Assembly: GCA_037367355.1 (NCBI GenBank)
Contig: CM074696.1
Coordinates: 4,402,001-4,466,000 of the forward strand
DNA: 64,000 nucleotides
Reading direction: 5' to 3'
Origin: Neoscytalidium dimidiatum
Lineage: Eukaryota > Ascomycota > Dothideomycetes > Botryosphaeriales > Botryosphaeriaceae
Shown: positions 1 to 11,553 of the stretch, piece after piece
Layout of the letters: each line of letters begins with the position of its first letter
Numbering within the stretch: position 1 is the stretch's first letter
Notes under the pieces: generated by a model
What the model was told of the DNA's origin: nothing
What the model saw: only the letters and a program-made list of their open reading frames with translations
Database searches by the model: none
Position numbers and translations under genes: made by a program

Positions 1-619
1 GTCCCGTTGTCCTCGAAGGCCTCGTTGACGACGTCCCAGGCGTAGCATTCGCGGTCGTAGTAGCCCGCCACGTGCTTGATGTGGTTCTCGAGGATCGAGA
101 TCAGCTCGTCGCGCGTCCACGTCTGCGACGTCAGCCAGTCCGGCAGCTGGTTATGCCAGAGCAGGTTGTGGCAGCGGCGCAGCTGGCCCGCGCGGACGGC
201 CGGGTCGATGACCTGGTCGCCGGCCGTGAAGTTGAAGACGTCGCGGCCGGGCTCGGTGTACATCCACTATTTCATTGACTGTCAGGATCAAAGGGGGCGG
301 GGGGGAAAGGATATTGTTGGTGATACACCGGGAATAGAGAGAAAATTGGAGGGGAGTGATTGGGAGGGGGAGCCCGTGTTCTGCTTACCTTCTGTCCATT
401 CGCTGGTGTCACCTGCGAAAACTCCTTCTTATCGTACGCTATCGAAAGGTACTTTGAGTCATTGAAGGCTACGTTGTCGATGGCAGTGCCGAAATACAGC
501 AGGCCCGCCTTCTTCGCCAGTTCTCCCAATCTCTTCTCGCGGCTGTCTTTATGCTCGGATGCGGGAGCCGCAGCTGCTAGGGCAGCGGCGAAGACGGTGG
601 TGCTTAGGAACTTCATCAC
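1..619 (-). CDS. GH10 endo-1,4-beta-xylanase, C-terminal part outside window
   Basis: Secreted glycoside hydrolase family 10 enzyme that cuts the beta-1,4-xylan backbone of plant cell walls. The start ATG is at 619, with a second in-frame ATG at 616. Exon 1 is 619..389 and exon 2 is 266..1 and continues past the left edge; the intron 388..267 has a GTAAGC donor and ATAG acceptor in phase 0. The protein opens with a signal peptide (MKFLSTTVFAAALAAAAPAS). After it come the GH10 landmarks FGTAID, VTPANGQKW and TEPGRD, then LLWHNQLPDWL and WDVVNEA near residue 155. The Glu of WDVVNEA is the family acid/base residue; the nucleophile Glu lies in the missing part. About 165 residues are visible of the roughly 320-330 usual for a plain GH10 enzyme, so I cannot say whether a cellulose-binding module follows. 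Confidence 0.95.
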
Positions 620-706
620 AAATAGAACGAAGGAAGACCAGGTACGACGGAAAAAGTAGATGCTTGCTCACTGTAGAAAAAGCTCACCAAAGAGGGGGAC
701 ATGGCC

Positions 707-714
707 AATATATA
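707..714 (-). promoter_or_regulatory. TATA box of the xylanase gene
   Basis: On the minus strand this reads TATATATT. It lies about 90 nt upstream of the xylanase ATG, a usual place for a TATA box in a highly inducible secreted-enzyme gene. Assigned from sequence and position only. Confidence 0.45.
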
Positions 715-1196
715 CTTCCACAAGACGTGAGACTTGCCAATCAATTGGTACTAATTCTTTTGTCTCTTCCCCTCATTCTACGCCCCTGGCGGCTGGAACG
801 CCACATGCATGCTGAGATCTCTTCGTTTGCGGAGAAATGCCTTGGAGAAGTATGGGGAAAACATAACAGGCTCGGGAGATCGACGGCCGGGTAAAACCGT
901 AGTGCATGGTCATCTGCGCGCTACGCGCTTTTGAGGAAAGCGGGAGGATAAAGTAAACCGAGACGAAGAATCATAATGGCATGGTACGCATCTTGGAGAA
1001 ACGACGATTCAGCAGCCCAGAAAGTAGAAGAAGTCTCAAGATATGCCTGAAAAACTTCGCGGAAATTCTCAATTAGCAGGCCCCGAGAGAAGGAGAGAGA
1101 GGGAGAGAGAGAGAGTATAATTCGGGTCTACAGATCAGGCAGGACGGCCACAGTTGATGGCACCACCATTTCCCATGAACCGGGAATACAGAGCCA

Positions 1197-1424
1197 GGCT
1201 AAAGTCGATAAGATGGGATAATGATAGGGACTGTTCCGGGCAGAGTCAGAACAACTAATATAGCCTACCTCTTCCGTCTGGCCGGTTGCTATGATTTGCC
1301 TTCGTGCGCCTACTGGATGGGTGCGGCATGCCGAATAGGAGGATGCTCGCTCAAAGCTGCCGCTGCGGGGATGCTGAGCCTTAACGCGCAGGACCCGGCT
1401 GGGCTCTCTATCATTCAGGCTAAA
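1197..1424. promoter_or_regulatory. Two GGCTAAA motifs upstream of the xylanase
   Basis: GGCTAAA occurs at 1197-1203 and again at 1418-1424 on the plus strand, about 580 and 800 nt upstream of the xylanase start. GGCTAAA is the binding core reported for the XlnR/Xyr1 xylanase activators of ascomycetes, which act in either orientation. A 7-mer can occur by chance, so this is a candidate only. Confidence 0.35.
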
Positions 1425-2443
1425 TATCTACATCCTCCTTAGCGCAATTCACCATCTCCACAAGCATGGTGCGTTCCTGCATGCAAGTGACAGGCGCATT
1501 TGACATGCTGAAGACGTGGCTGTGCAATGCAGGGGCAGAACGGAGATATCGGGTTGAAGCGTCCTGATGCCAGCATCCTTGAAGTGCAACAAAACAAACC
1601 ATCAGCGACAACACTGACAACAGCTTCGCACAAATTAGACAGACACATGTTAGGATCAGAGCGCAGTTTCCTGCCATCAAATCAGATTCAGTAGACGCAG
1701 GAAAAAGCGCTTTTATTCCCCGTTCATCGTGTAAAAAGGTTCAAGCAAAGAGAGATTCGATGTTCAAAACCCCATGGGGATTTGTTCCGTTCATGCGCCG
1801 GTATCTCCATGCCATTCTCTCTTCTTTGCTAAGAAAGAAGAACGAAGTGAGGGCACAACCATAGCAACACCAGGTAACCAACCAAGGAGAGAAAATGTGT
1901 TGGGGTATTGTTCGAAAAAGAAAATTCGCCGGCGCATGAGCCGTTGATCCGCCAAAGAGATACGAGAAAGTGACAAGTCCACAAGAAAAGTAAATAGAAC
2001 GGCTGGCAAATGCGATGCCTCGGTATAAGGGAATTGCAAAAAAGACATTGAACCAAACTGATAAGAAGATACGAATCCCGCAAGACCACGCCGATGCTGG
2101 TATGATGAGGCTCAACTTGAACCAAACCAGGGAGAACCAAGAGTCTGGGAAAGCCAACCCATAGTAAACCCCTTTTGAAACCAAGCAGACCACTCTTTAC
2201 GCCCTCTTTGCGGCCGTGACCGATATACCAAATCCCAATTCTTGAAAGCGAAACCCATATGAACGAAACTAAACAAAGACTTTGCGCCAAGAAAATCGTT
2301 CCTGAACCAAAGGCATTGGAAGAAGAAAATCAATGTGCAAGAGAACCAAAGGTGGATGACCAAGACCAAAATCTACCAAAAGAATAAAAGGAAAAAGTAA
2401 TACCCGGAGAGCGAAGTTCTTAGCAAACCCAGTCCGCTCGTAT

Positions 2444-5400
2444 CTATGCCGTCATGCCCATGTCCTCAATACCATCCAAGTTGGTGGTGATCCCAAACAA
2501 GTCCTTCAAGTCCTGCTCATTGGACGGTGCCGGCGGGGCATTGAAGAAGTCATAAGGTGCGCCGAGTTCTGTCCCCTCCCAGTTCGGAATCTTATCGTCG
2601 CCCGTACCGAGACTGTCACGCCAGAAACCATACGGCCCCGTCATCGGTTGATTGTCCTCGTTCTGTGGAAGCGTCATGTTCTTTGAGTCGTCAACCACGA
2701 ATAACGTTTCAAACATGGTGCCAAAGTCCACATCCGCCTCCAAAGCGCGTTGGTTCCATTCGTCGTCGCCCGCGATGGTGATGTTGAGCTTATCGTTCTC
2801 GCTGATGTCGCTGGTGCCCGTCTCCTTGGAATCCTTAGTCGAAGCTGGAGAAGGAGTAGTAGCAGGGGTGGTGCTGCGAGGCTCTACCTTCTCCTGATTC
2901 TTCTCCTGCTCTTCCCTCTCGAGATCCTCCTTAGCGATGAAGGCGCTGTTAGGCAATTCGAGCATAGTTTTAGCAACGTCTTCATCCGCAAACATAAAGT
3001 AGAGCTGCGATGGTGAGATCGGGCATTCGTCCCATGGATTCTCCGCTGGTTTTGGAGCAGTATGGTCCTCCATTGTGACGTCGGCTGGTTTGTTTGTCTC
3101 TTTGGCAGCCTTGCTGGGCGTACGGTTCATCGCCGGAGCTCCGCCTGAGCCAGGTGTCTGAGCCTTGACAGCAGCTTGAGGGGTCTTGAAGTTGGTTGAT
3201 GGAGAGCTCTTGATGCCAGTCTGTGTTGGTACACGGTTCATAGGCGTTGCGGCAGCACCCGTGGCAGGCGTACCAGCTTCTGCCTTGATCTGAGGAGTCT
3301 GACCGGGCTTCGTCGCAACTGGCTGCTTTGGCATTGCGGGAGCTGGCCGACCGCGATTCGCGCCTGCGTCCATCTTCGGTTGCTTTGGAGTTCCATCGGC
3401 ATTGAGGCCCAACCCTTCATTGACGCTGTCGATAGCGAATTTGAGAGGATCTTCCACCTTCGCATGGGCATCCTTGATATGAATCTCGAGTTCTTCCTTC
3501 GTTTCGAACCCTCTTGCGCTGAAATCGCATATCTGGTGTGGGCAAGCGAAGCGCGGCTTCGCCGGAACAGGTTGCGGAGGCCCTTCGTGCCTGCTCATCT
3601 CTGGAGATGCCTTGTTACCGACCATCGGCGAAGTGGTGTGGACTGGAGTCGTCTGGTTCGGCGTCGAAGTAGCAGAGGCTCCGTTCATCTTCCTCTTCTT
3701 GTTCTGCGGCAACTTTAGCTTCTCAGGTGTAAGCGGGTTCGCAGAGCCATAGAGAGGAGCGCCGTTCGGAGACTGTCCACCACCGAAGGAAAATGGAGCG
3801 TGAGTGGTTGTTGGTGCAGCTGGAGGCTTGACGCCAGCGTTGGAAGGTGCACGTGGCCGTTGCAGTTGCTCTTGCCGCAGCTTCTCCAGGTTGACGGCAT
3901 TGAGCTCTGCGCCCTGTCCGCCTTGAACCTGAGAGCGGGCAGCAGCCTGCTGTTGCTGCTGCGCCCCATCTTGGCCGCCGGGTTGCACTTGAGCTTTCTC
4001 ACTCTGGCTGTCAGCGATGACCGACTTGATGTACCCAATGACGTGATGCAACATCTTCTGGATCTGCGGCGGGTTTGCAGTAAGATTGTCCTTAAGCTTC
4101 TTGGTTTGAGGGTCAAGTTGCGAATGCAGCATGTGGCGTACGGTGATTATGCTCTTTGCACGTTGGTCATCCCTGTGCTTGACCCAGTCCATGAACATAA
4201 TCTGGTCAAGCTTGTTGATCCACTGCAGATTCTTCTGGATTTCTGCAGCCAGCTGAGCCCTCGCCTCTTGGGGTACATCAACAGGCGGTCTGTTGTCGAG
4301 GTTGTTCGCCTTCATGAACTCGTGCATCATCGTCGTGAACTGCCGCTTCAGCTGCTCTTGTTGAGCCTGAGCATTGTTGCCCTGGACCTGCTTATTGCCC
4401 TGAGCTTGGGCGGCTTGAATCATCTTTTGGCGGTAAGCCGCTTGTTGCTGCGGGTTCAGGGAATTGAATTGTTCCTGAGTCATGCTCGGCGGCCGTTGTT
4501 GAGATTGGGATGGCTGCATGGGCGGCGCCTGGGGCCTATTCGGATCGGGAACTTCAACGACATCATCGCTTGGCGGTCGCTTGACACCCTTCTGGGCCTG
4601 TGTCTTGGGTGTGGCATTCGGCGCCTGTCCAGGCTGAGGGATTGGACGTTGCGGCGCCGGGGCTTGTTGCGCCTGTTTTGGTTGAGGGGTTGCCTGAGGC
4701 TGAGGCGGCTGACCGGGACGCGGTGGCTGTTGCATGTTGGGGGCCTGAGGCATACCAATATTGCCGCCTGGCATGATGCCTTGCTGCGGGTTCTGCTGTA
4801 TAGCCCTCTGCTGCTGTAACTTAATCAACGCAATATGTTGCCTCAAAGCATCGTCCGTCATGTTGGCAACCTTTTGTCCTTGCTGCTGTCTTATCCTTTG
4901 GATGTCCTGGGGCGATATTTGCTGTGCAAGAGCAAATATGCGCTGGCGTTGTGCAGCAGCCGCCATCTGTTGTTGCATCTGAGCCGGATTGCCACCGCCA
5001 CCAGCCATCATAGGCGCTTGAGGTGCCTGTCCATTGGGATGGCCAGGGCCAAGAGGACCGGCTCCATTGGGCAATCCACCAGGGAGTCCGTGCATACCAG
5101 CATTGTTCGCCTGCTGCTGTTGCTGTTGTGCCTGCTGCGCCTGTTGCATGCGCTCGTAGTGGACTCTCTGGAATTCGTTCAACTTATCCATAGAGATAAT
5201 GTTAGGGTTCCTAGATGCCCATTCCTTAAGTTGTCCCCACAATCTGATGTTATCCGGAATATTGACACCTTGATTCTTGATGCCTTGGATGACTATTGGG
5301 GGGAATGGAGTCTGGTCCATCCGCTGCAGGATTTGAGGATTCAACGCCGGTCCATTTTGTTGTTGCTGCTGCTGCTGTCGTCGAAGCAGCTCCTGCTGAA

Positions 5401-7352
5401 GGCGCTGCTGCATCTGGGCTTGGTTCATCATCCCTGCCATAGGTTGGTTTTGCTGCATGAAGTTCTGTGCCATTCCCATTGGCGCACCCGGCTGTGCACC
5501 TTGCAGAGCTTGCGGGTTCATCTGCTGGCCAGGCTGGGAAACGTTGGCGTTGTTTATCCATCCTTGCTTTTGTTGCATCCATCTCGCTAGAACCATACGG
5601 AACTGCTCCTCCGGTAACTCCATCATTTTCTGTCGTATAGGCGCAGGCACGTCGTTTGGAATTTGGCTTGCTCGAGAAGCTTGCGGAGCTCCAGGAACCT
5701 GTTGTTGAGCGATGGCTGCTCTTTGCTGGGCAATTTGGACCGCCGTCGCCGCGTTCATGCCGGGTCCCATATTTTGAGGCATCTGCTGGCCGGGTTGTTG
5801 CGGCCTTGGGGTGGGGGTCGCGTTTCCTTGCTGGCCAGGTGGGGCCATCGGGCGTGTCAACATGGGCATTGCGCCATTTTGAGCTTGTCCAGGGCCCATA
5901 TTGAAACCTCCCATCTGGTTACGGAGGGCCATTTGTTGAACCTGTGCCTGAGATTGGGGAATTCCTTGGCCGCGAGCTTGCGCCTGTGCCTGAGCTTGTG
6001 CAGCCTGCATCTGCCGGATTGCATTCTCTCGCTGTGCTTGCTGCAGGTTGAAAGGCGGCTGCTGACCCGGATTCCTGTTCTGTCCAGGAGCCATGCCTTG
6101 GCCGTTGGCTTGTCCAGGCTGACCGCCACCCATGGGATTGAACCCGTTCATTTGGTTCATGTTAGCGTTATTGCTAGCAGGGACGACGTCGTGTCCAGCC
6201 TGAGCCGATCGCATAGCATCGGCTTGTTGGTTGGTGAGTTGAGCAAAGTCGAAGTCGGCGTTCGCTGGCATACCACCCTGCTGCGGTTGCACGCTTCCCA
6301 TTTGCGGCGTCCTGTGCATCATTCCCTGGTTCGGCGCCCCACGACCGAGACCCTGGTTCTGCTGCTGACCAAACTGACCGCCTTGTCCTACTTGCTGGCC
6401 CTTCTTCATACTCATAAGCATCGACTGTGCCCGATTCCTGCAATGCAACATAACCGGATCGACACCCCGTGACTCCAGCACCTGTCTTCTATCCGGAGGC
6501 AACTGCGCGATCTGATTTCTGATCCTGGCCTCCTCTTCCGGGGTGAGTCGCTGCCTTAGCGTTCTTGTCATTGTCTCGAGCTTCTGTTGCTCTTCCGGCG
6601 TGAACTGAGCGGGGCCCCTCTGCATCTGCTGCGGCATGTTCTGTTGCTGCGCTTGCGGCTGGATGCTGGGATTCTCCATTCCCATGGATGACGGGTTCCG
6701 AGCCATCGGAAGTGGAGAAGCCTGCATTTGGTGCTGTAGTTGAGGAGGAAAGGGCTGCTGAAATGCATTCTGGCCTTGGTTGGATCCGCTCGGTTGCATC
6801 GGGGTCTGGGGCATCATGCCTGCAGGCGGATTCCCGCCGTTGTTGCCCGGGTGCATCATAGACGCCTGCACGGCTTGCATGTTTTGTTGCCGCATGCCCT
6901 GAAGGCGCTGTAGCAAGTCCTTCACTGCTCTGATGTAATCCTCCTGTGTGGGCTGTCAGCTACATGGTCTCGCCGTCAGACGCGGACGGGCTAGCTTACT
7001 CTGCTCGAGGCCTTAACGAAACGTTCATTCTCGTTTCCGAAGGCCATCTGCAGCACCTGCTGATCTGGCGCATCGGGTTTTGCCAGCCGTATCGCAGTAT
7101 ATCTATGCGGTGTTAGCGGCGGGGTCCGACAGGTTTGAAGCGCGGTGGTAGAGATGCTTACATGTTCCAAAGCATACCTGCACGCTGCTCTGCGTTCAGG
7201 GTAGACTGCCATGACCCGGGCTGTGGGCGATGCGACTGTCGCAGCTGGGCCAGAATGACCTGCTGGAGTCGCTGATGCTGCGGCGGGTGTTGTTGCTGTT
7301 GTTGTTGTGGCTGCTGCTGGGCGCCCATCATGTTGCCAAAGTTTTGGTTCAT
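2444..7352 (-). CDS. MED15: Mediator of RNA polymerase II transcription subunit 15 (Med15/Gal11)
   Basis: Tail-module Mediator subunit that contacts activation domains through an N-terminal KIX-like fold. The ATG at 7352 follows an in-frame TAG, so the start is well fixed. Exons: 7352..7162, 7102..7000 and 6943..2444; the introns of 59 and 56 nt have GTAAGC donors. The spliced length is 1597 residues. The KIX-like domain covers about residues 40-125, beginning at GSWQSTLNAEQR and running through MAFGNENERFVKASS to DYIRAVKDLLQRL. After it come hundreds of Gln-, Met-, Pro- and Asn-rich residues typical of Gal11. A conserved helical block lies near LDQIMFMDWVKHRDDQRAKS. A C2H2-like motif (CPHQIC ... 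HIKDAH) sits near residue 1228. The C-terminus is acidic and contains WDECPISPSQLYFMFADED. All large antisense ORFs across it are shadows of the CAG-rich coding strand. Confidence 0.9.
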
Positions 7353-9593
7353 CTTCAACTACCCAAGGCCTGTCCGTAGAGGCCGCACGAAGAGAAAGTC
7401 TAAACAAGCGGAAGGTAACCCCCAAGCCAGCCGGGGACGGGTATCAAAAAAAAAGGCTCGTTCGGTGAAGAGGAGGCGAGGGCGGACAGGCGCGGGCGAC
7501 GGCGGAGGAGGTCGGGGCGGGCGCGTCGAGGGCGATGGTCCAGGTCGCGTGGTGGAGGGCTACCAGCTGGGCTGATCGAAGGGCGATGCAGCCAGGCAGC
7601 CAGCGGTAGCTAGGCTGGAGGTCAGCCGGCGGGCAACCATGCACAGTCGCGACAGCAGGCAGAGCGCTACGCCGTGGGAGTCGGAAGGCGGGCGGGCGAG
7701 CGACGGTGAGCCGGGGCGTGGAGTCGAGGCAGAGAAGAAGAGCGGCGAGCCGGGGCGAGGTGCAGGTGCAGCAGATGGAGGCAGTAGTGAGGCTGCGGTG
7801 TGGCTTGCGGGCGCAAATGCCTGTTGGAGGGAAGGACGGCGCACGTAACACCAAGGGCAGCGGCGCCGGTTGGAGCTGGCGGGCACGGGCACGGACACAG
7901 ACACGGGCCTGGGACTCGCGCAGCGGCTCGTCTCGTCGGGGGCGTCTCGGTGTCGGTGGGCGGCCGGCGTGGAGAGCGAGGTGAGAGGTGAGGGAGAGTG
8001 TTGGCGAGGGCAGGCGCAGCGAAGCGCGTGGTGATGGGCTGGCGGGCGGCGGACGTTGTCTGTCGCTGGGCTGGCAGGGCTAAGACGTAGTGGCCAGGGC
8101 AGATGATGGGTGTGAAAGCGGCTTGCTGATCGGCCGGCGCTGGGCAGCTTATTGGACGCAGGCCGCGCACAGCAACTCGTGACGCCTGGGTGCGCACGCG
8201 TCCACGGCCAGCAAACAGCAGCAGCAGCCAGCAGCCAGCAGCAACGAGCAGCAGCGGGCCAGACAGAGCGTGTCGCAGAGCTGGCCTAGCCGCGACGGAG
8301 CGTGGGCGTGGGCGTGGGAGCGTCGAGCTGGGGCACTGGGCGACGACCCCGGGGGGGGGGCAACGAGCAACGAGGGTCGAGAGGTCCCGTCGCCGCCGCG
8401 CGCTGAAAACACTCGCACGACGCAGCCGCGGCGCCGTCGCTCGACAGCGCGGCCGAGCTGGGCTTAGCTGCGGCCGCTCCCAGGACACTCCAGGACTCGC
8501 TCCCGCCAATTGCAGCCCGCGTTGCCGCCAGCGACAGGCATCCTGGCCGTAATCCACGCCGGCGGAAACACCAGGGCCCTGTAGCGCGCTGCTGCTCCCA
8601 AGTCCCAAGTCCCAAGCCCCAAGCCGCACCGCACCACGCAGCGGCCTGCCCGCCGCCTCCAGCCTGCCTGCGCTGCGCGACCAAAGCGAGCCATATTGCC
8701 CACGCTGCCCAGTGCGGCGCGTGGGAAATGAGCCTGCAGGAACTTGCAGGGTCGCCGCTATTATTGCAATGCCTCGCCAATCGCCCGCGGCCTCGTCGAC
8801 GCCTTCACCGCGCTGCCATGCTGCGCGGCGGCGGGGCCAGGGCCAGCGGGCGGCGCCGCCAGGGTGCTGCTGGGACGGCCCTGGGCCCCGGCGACAATGG
8901 GCTGGCGGTTTTGCTTTGTACCTATCCAGGCCTCGTCTCAAACGCTCCACACCGCAGCTATCCGCTAGCGCCCCGGCCGCGCTCTGGCATTCGGTGACAA
9001 GGCCTCTGTGCTTCGCTCCGGCGTCTGCGCGCCCGTCAGCAGCGCTACTCGTCCAGGCACGCCCGCTGCCCGCCGCCCACTGCCCGCCGCCCGCTGCCCG
9101 TTTCCACCCATGGTGCAAGCTGCGCTGGCACCGTCGCCCTCCGTCCTCCACCCGCCGCGCCTACGTGTTGGTAAGGCTGCAGCAGCAACAGCAGCCGTGA
9201 CCTGCTGGCAACAAACTTTCAGGCCAATCAGCCGCAGCCGCGAGGCGGTGTACAGTCTCCTGCCAGCTGCCACTCACTCATGATATGTGGTCGAATCAAG
9301 AACCCATCGCCCCGATCCTGTCTCGACGTGCTCCGTTGCTCGCCGCCTACCCCACAAACGGTCCGCCTAATAGCGCGCGAGCAGGCGATCGTCATCAAGA
9401 CACCCGTCATGCGAATCCTCGCGCCTGCGCGCTGCGTAGTCAGCATCCCCGTGCTCCCACCGCCGCCGCCCCGATTCAGGGACCACCATCTAGTCAACGT
9501 TTGCGGAAAGCTTCGCTCCCGTTTGCTTGCCGCCACGTGCGCTGTGTAAGAAGGAAAAGAATCGGACGGATTGCGCTGTCTACCCTTCGCTCT
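7353..9593. other. GC-rich intergenic region upstream of MED15
   Basis: No gene I can support. From 7,440 to about 9,200 the sequence is very GC-rich and of low complexity, full of CAG, GCC and CGC triplets, so long ORFs arise in several overlapping frames on both strands (the longest is minus strand 7667-9151). None shows a family motif or a plausible intron. It probably contains the MED15 promoter and 5' leader, plus the 3' flank of the TIM-barrel gene at the right end. Confidence 0.5.
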
Positions 9594-10948
9594 CTACGCT
9601 GCCCTGACCTCCTTGAACTCCCTCGTGATGTTCGTGATAGCCTCCTCAACCGGCAGTCTCTCCATGCTGCTTGCGCCATAGAAGCCGTGCACCCCCTTCG
9701 TCCGAGTAAGGACATACTCCGCATCTTTGGGCCTTGCGATCGGGCCACCGTGGCAGAGCACCAGTACATCCGGATTGACCCCGACCGCGACGTCGCGCAT
9801 CTCCTGGATGAGCTTAACGCAGTCATCGAGGCTCTTGCTGCTCTGCGCGCCGATCGAGCCCGACGTCGTCAAGCCCATGTGCGCGACCAGGACGTCCGCC
9901 CCGGCGCGAGCCATCTTCTCCGCTTCCTCGACATTGAAGGCATAAGGGGTCGTCAGGAGGCCCATCTCGTGCGCAGTCTTAACCATTTCCACCTCTGAGT
10001 CGAAGCTCATGCCCGTCGCTTCAAGGTTTGCGCGGAATGTACCATCGACGAGACCGACCTGGCATAGACATCGTGAGCCCTCTTCGCCTATCGTGCCAGG
10101 GGTATCCTGGTCCAAGGGCAATGCAGTGGCTTGAGGCGAGTGGCAAGCATACCGTCGGGAAGTTCTGTACTCCCGCGAAGCCGATTTCCCTCAATTGCTT
10201 TAAAAACGACGGCATCGACCGGAAGGGGTCCGTAGCGCACACCCCGGCAATTACCGGCGTGTGTTCAACCACGGGAAGAACCTCGTTCGCCTTCCGATTG
10301 CAAATCAGTCATGCCCTGTGATTTTAAGTGCCCGAAGGTTCGGTTGCAAAAAAAAAAATGCGTCTAGCCATGGATAATTTAAATGTTGTCCAGACCCAAA
10401 TGCAGAAGAGGTGCCAAGAACATTCCAACAATAAACGGAGGAGCGCTTATGCAGTTAAAGCAGGCGTCTGGATGCCGATTCTCAAAGAATTTTTTGACGT
10501 CTCTTCTCGCGGCTTCGACTACTGGTGGTGGAGTGATATATTTGAGAGCGTACGTACCATCTCAAGCACAACATCATTTGCATTCCCGTAAGGCATCAAG
10601 CCGGCCAACTGGAGGACACAGCATCCGTTAATTGCCGCTGTTCTTCTGACCTGATCACCAGACATGGAGATGTTCTTACCGAGCCTCTGCCCGCCATCCG
10701 GAAGCGACCGGAATTGTAGATGATGATGAGGTCGCCGCCGCCTTTCTCGATGAATTTGGCGGAGAGCCCGATGCCTGCACTCGGGAAGTCAGCGTCACTG
10801 ACCCAGCCTTTCCGCCTCAAACCTTGCAGTCAATCACCCGAAGGACAGGCACAAACTGACCTGCACCTGCGCCGACAATAGACTTGCCATTGGCCACGTT
10901 AGAGCGCAGCTTCGCCAGGATTTCGGTGCGGTTCGTTGGTGGGGCCAT
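9594..10948 (-). CDS. TIM-barrel phosphoenolpyruvate-hydrolase-like protein (Tm-1 C-terminal domain type)
   Basis: Small TIM-barrel protein of the family named PEP hydrolase-like; the reaction is unproven. Exons: 10948..10861, 10774..10680, 10608..10558, 10290..10153 and 10058..9594, giving 278 residues, about the family length. The four introns are 86, 71, 267 and 94 nt with GTCAGT, GTAAGA, GTACGT and GTATGC donors, and every junction keeps frame. Recognisable blocks in order: [107 protein letters not shown]; and [12 protein letters not shown] near the C-terminus. It is divergent from the UPF0261 gene at 11554. The same two domains form one chain in tomato Tm-1 and in bacterial proteins, which suggests that the two fungal proteins act together. 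The third intron is unusually long for this gene and has an A9 tract. Confidence 0.9.
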
Positions 10949-11553
10949 CTCATCGATCGTGGTAGGAGTTCTCTAGAGAGTGGAGGTTGCGAGGTGCGTT
11001 GGTACCCTTTTATTTACTGGAGAGTCATCGTTGTGTAGTCGTTCGCTGTCCGGCTCTCTCACGACCGAGTCAACCGGCCTGCACCCCACCTGCAGTATGT
11101 CGTCACATCCCGCCCCGCCCTTGTCGATCTCCCATCCTGCCTATGCCTCCACCCGCAAATACGTGATTGCCTTAGGACAACGAGGGGCCGTAGTACTGAG
11201 GTATCGACGTTCACCCGGTTTACCGACACCGCACACCCATCGACGAACAGGCTGACGATAACACACTTCCGACCCCGAGCCCAACCGTCAGACATCGCCA
11301 CACCCGTTCAAAGCTTCTGGTTCCCTTGTAAACGATCCAAAGAGAACGTGAAAACAAGTTGACCTCATACGCCGGCACATTATCTTAGGACTGATTTGCT
11401 AGGAGCATTCACAACCGTGAAGGTGCGCTTTACCAGAGGTCGTCCTTCTATATCATCTTCTGACAACAATTCCTTCCAAAACTGAATTCCTTTCATTTGC
11501 GCCTCCGATCAATCCAGCCTGCTATCCCGTTTCCTGAATTTTCATTACTAAAG
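10949..11553. promoter_or_regulatory. Shared bidirectional promoter of the Tm-1-like gene pair
   Basis: These 605 bp separate the start codons of two divergently transcribed genes whose domains are fused elsewhere. No coding sequence is apparent. The spacing would allow co-regulation from one promoter region, which is an inference from layout alone. Confidence 0.5.

Larger units (their letters stand above)
620..2443. other. Intergenic region between xylanase and MED15
   Basis: No convincing gene. It holds the xylanase promoter on the left, a GA-rich purine tract at about 1085-1115, and on the right a stretch that probably includes the MED15 3' untranslated region. The short ORFs at 1741-2369 (minus strand) overlap each other in several frames, show no domain, and look like chance reading of T-rich sequence. 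Confidence 0.5.

Noticed and set aside
3800..4819. 339-codon plus-strand ORF inside MED15
   Set aside because: Antisense shadow of the CAG/glutamine-rich coding strand, giving a Leu/Arg-rich peptide with no motif.
7667..9151. 494-codon minus-strand ORF upstream of MED15
   Set aside because: It lies in very GC-rich low-complexity DNA where long ORFs appear in several frames at once. It is rich in Arg/Ala/Gly/Pro, with no domain, and the upstream end has no credible start context.
10328..10591. Small plus-strand ORF within the long intron of the TIM-barrel gene
   Set aside because: It lies within and beyond an intron defined by good splice sites, and has no motif.
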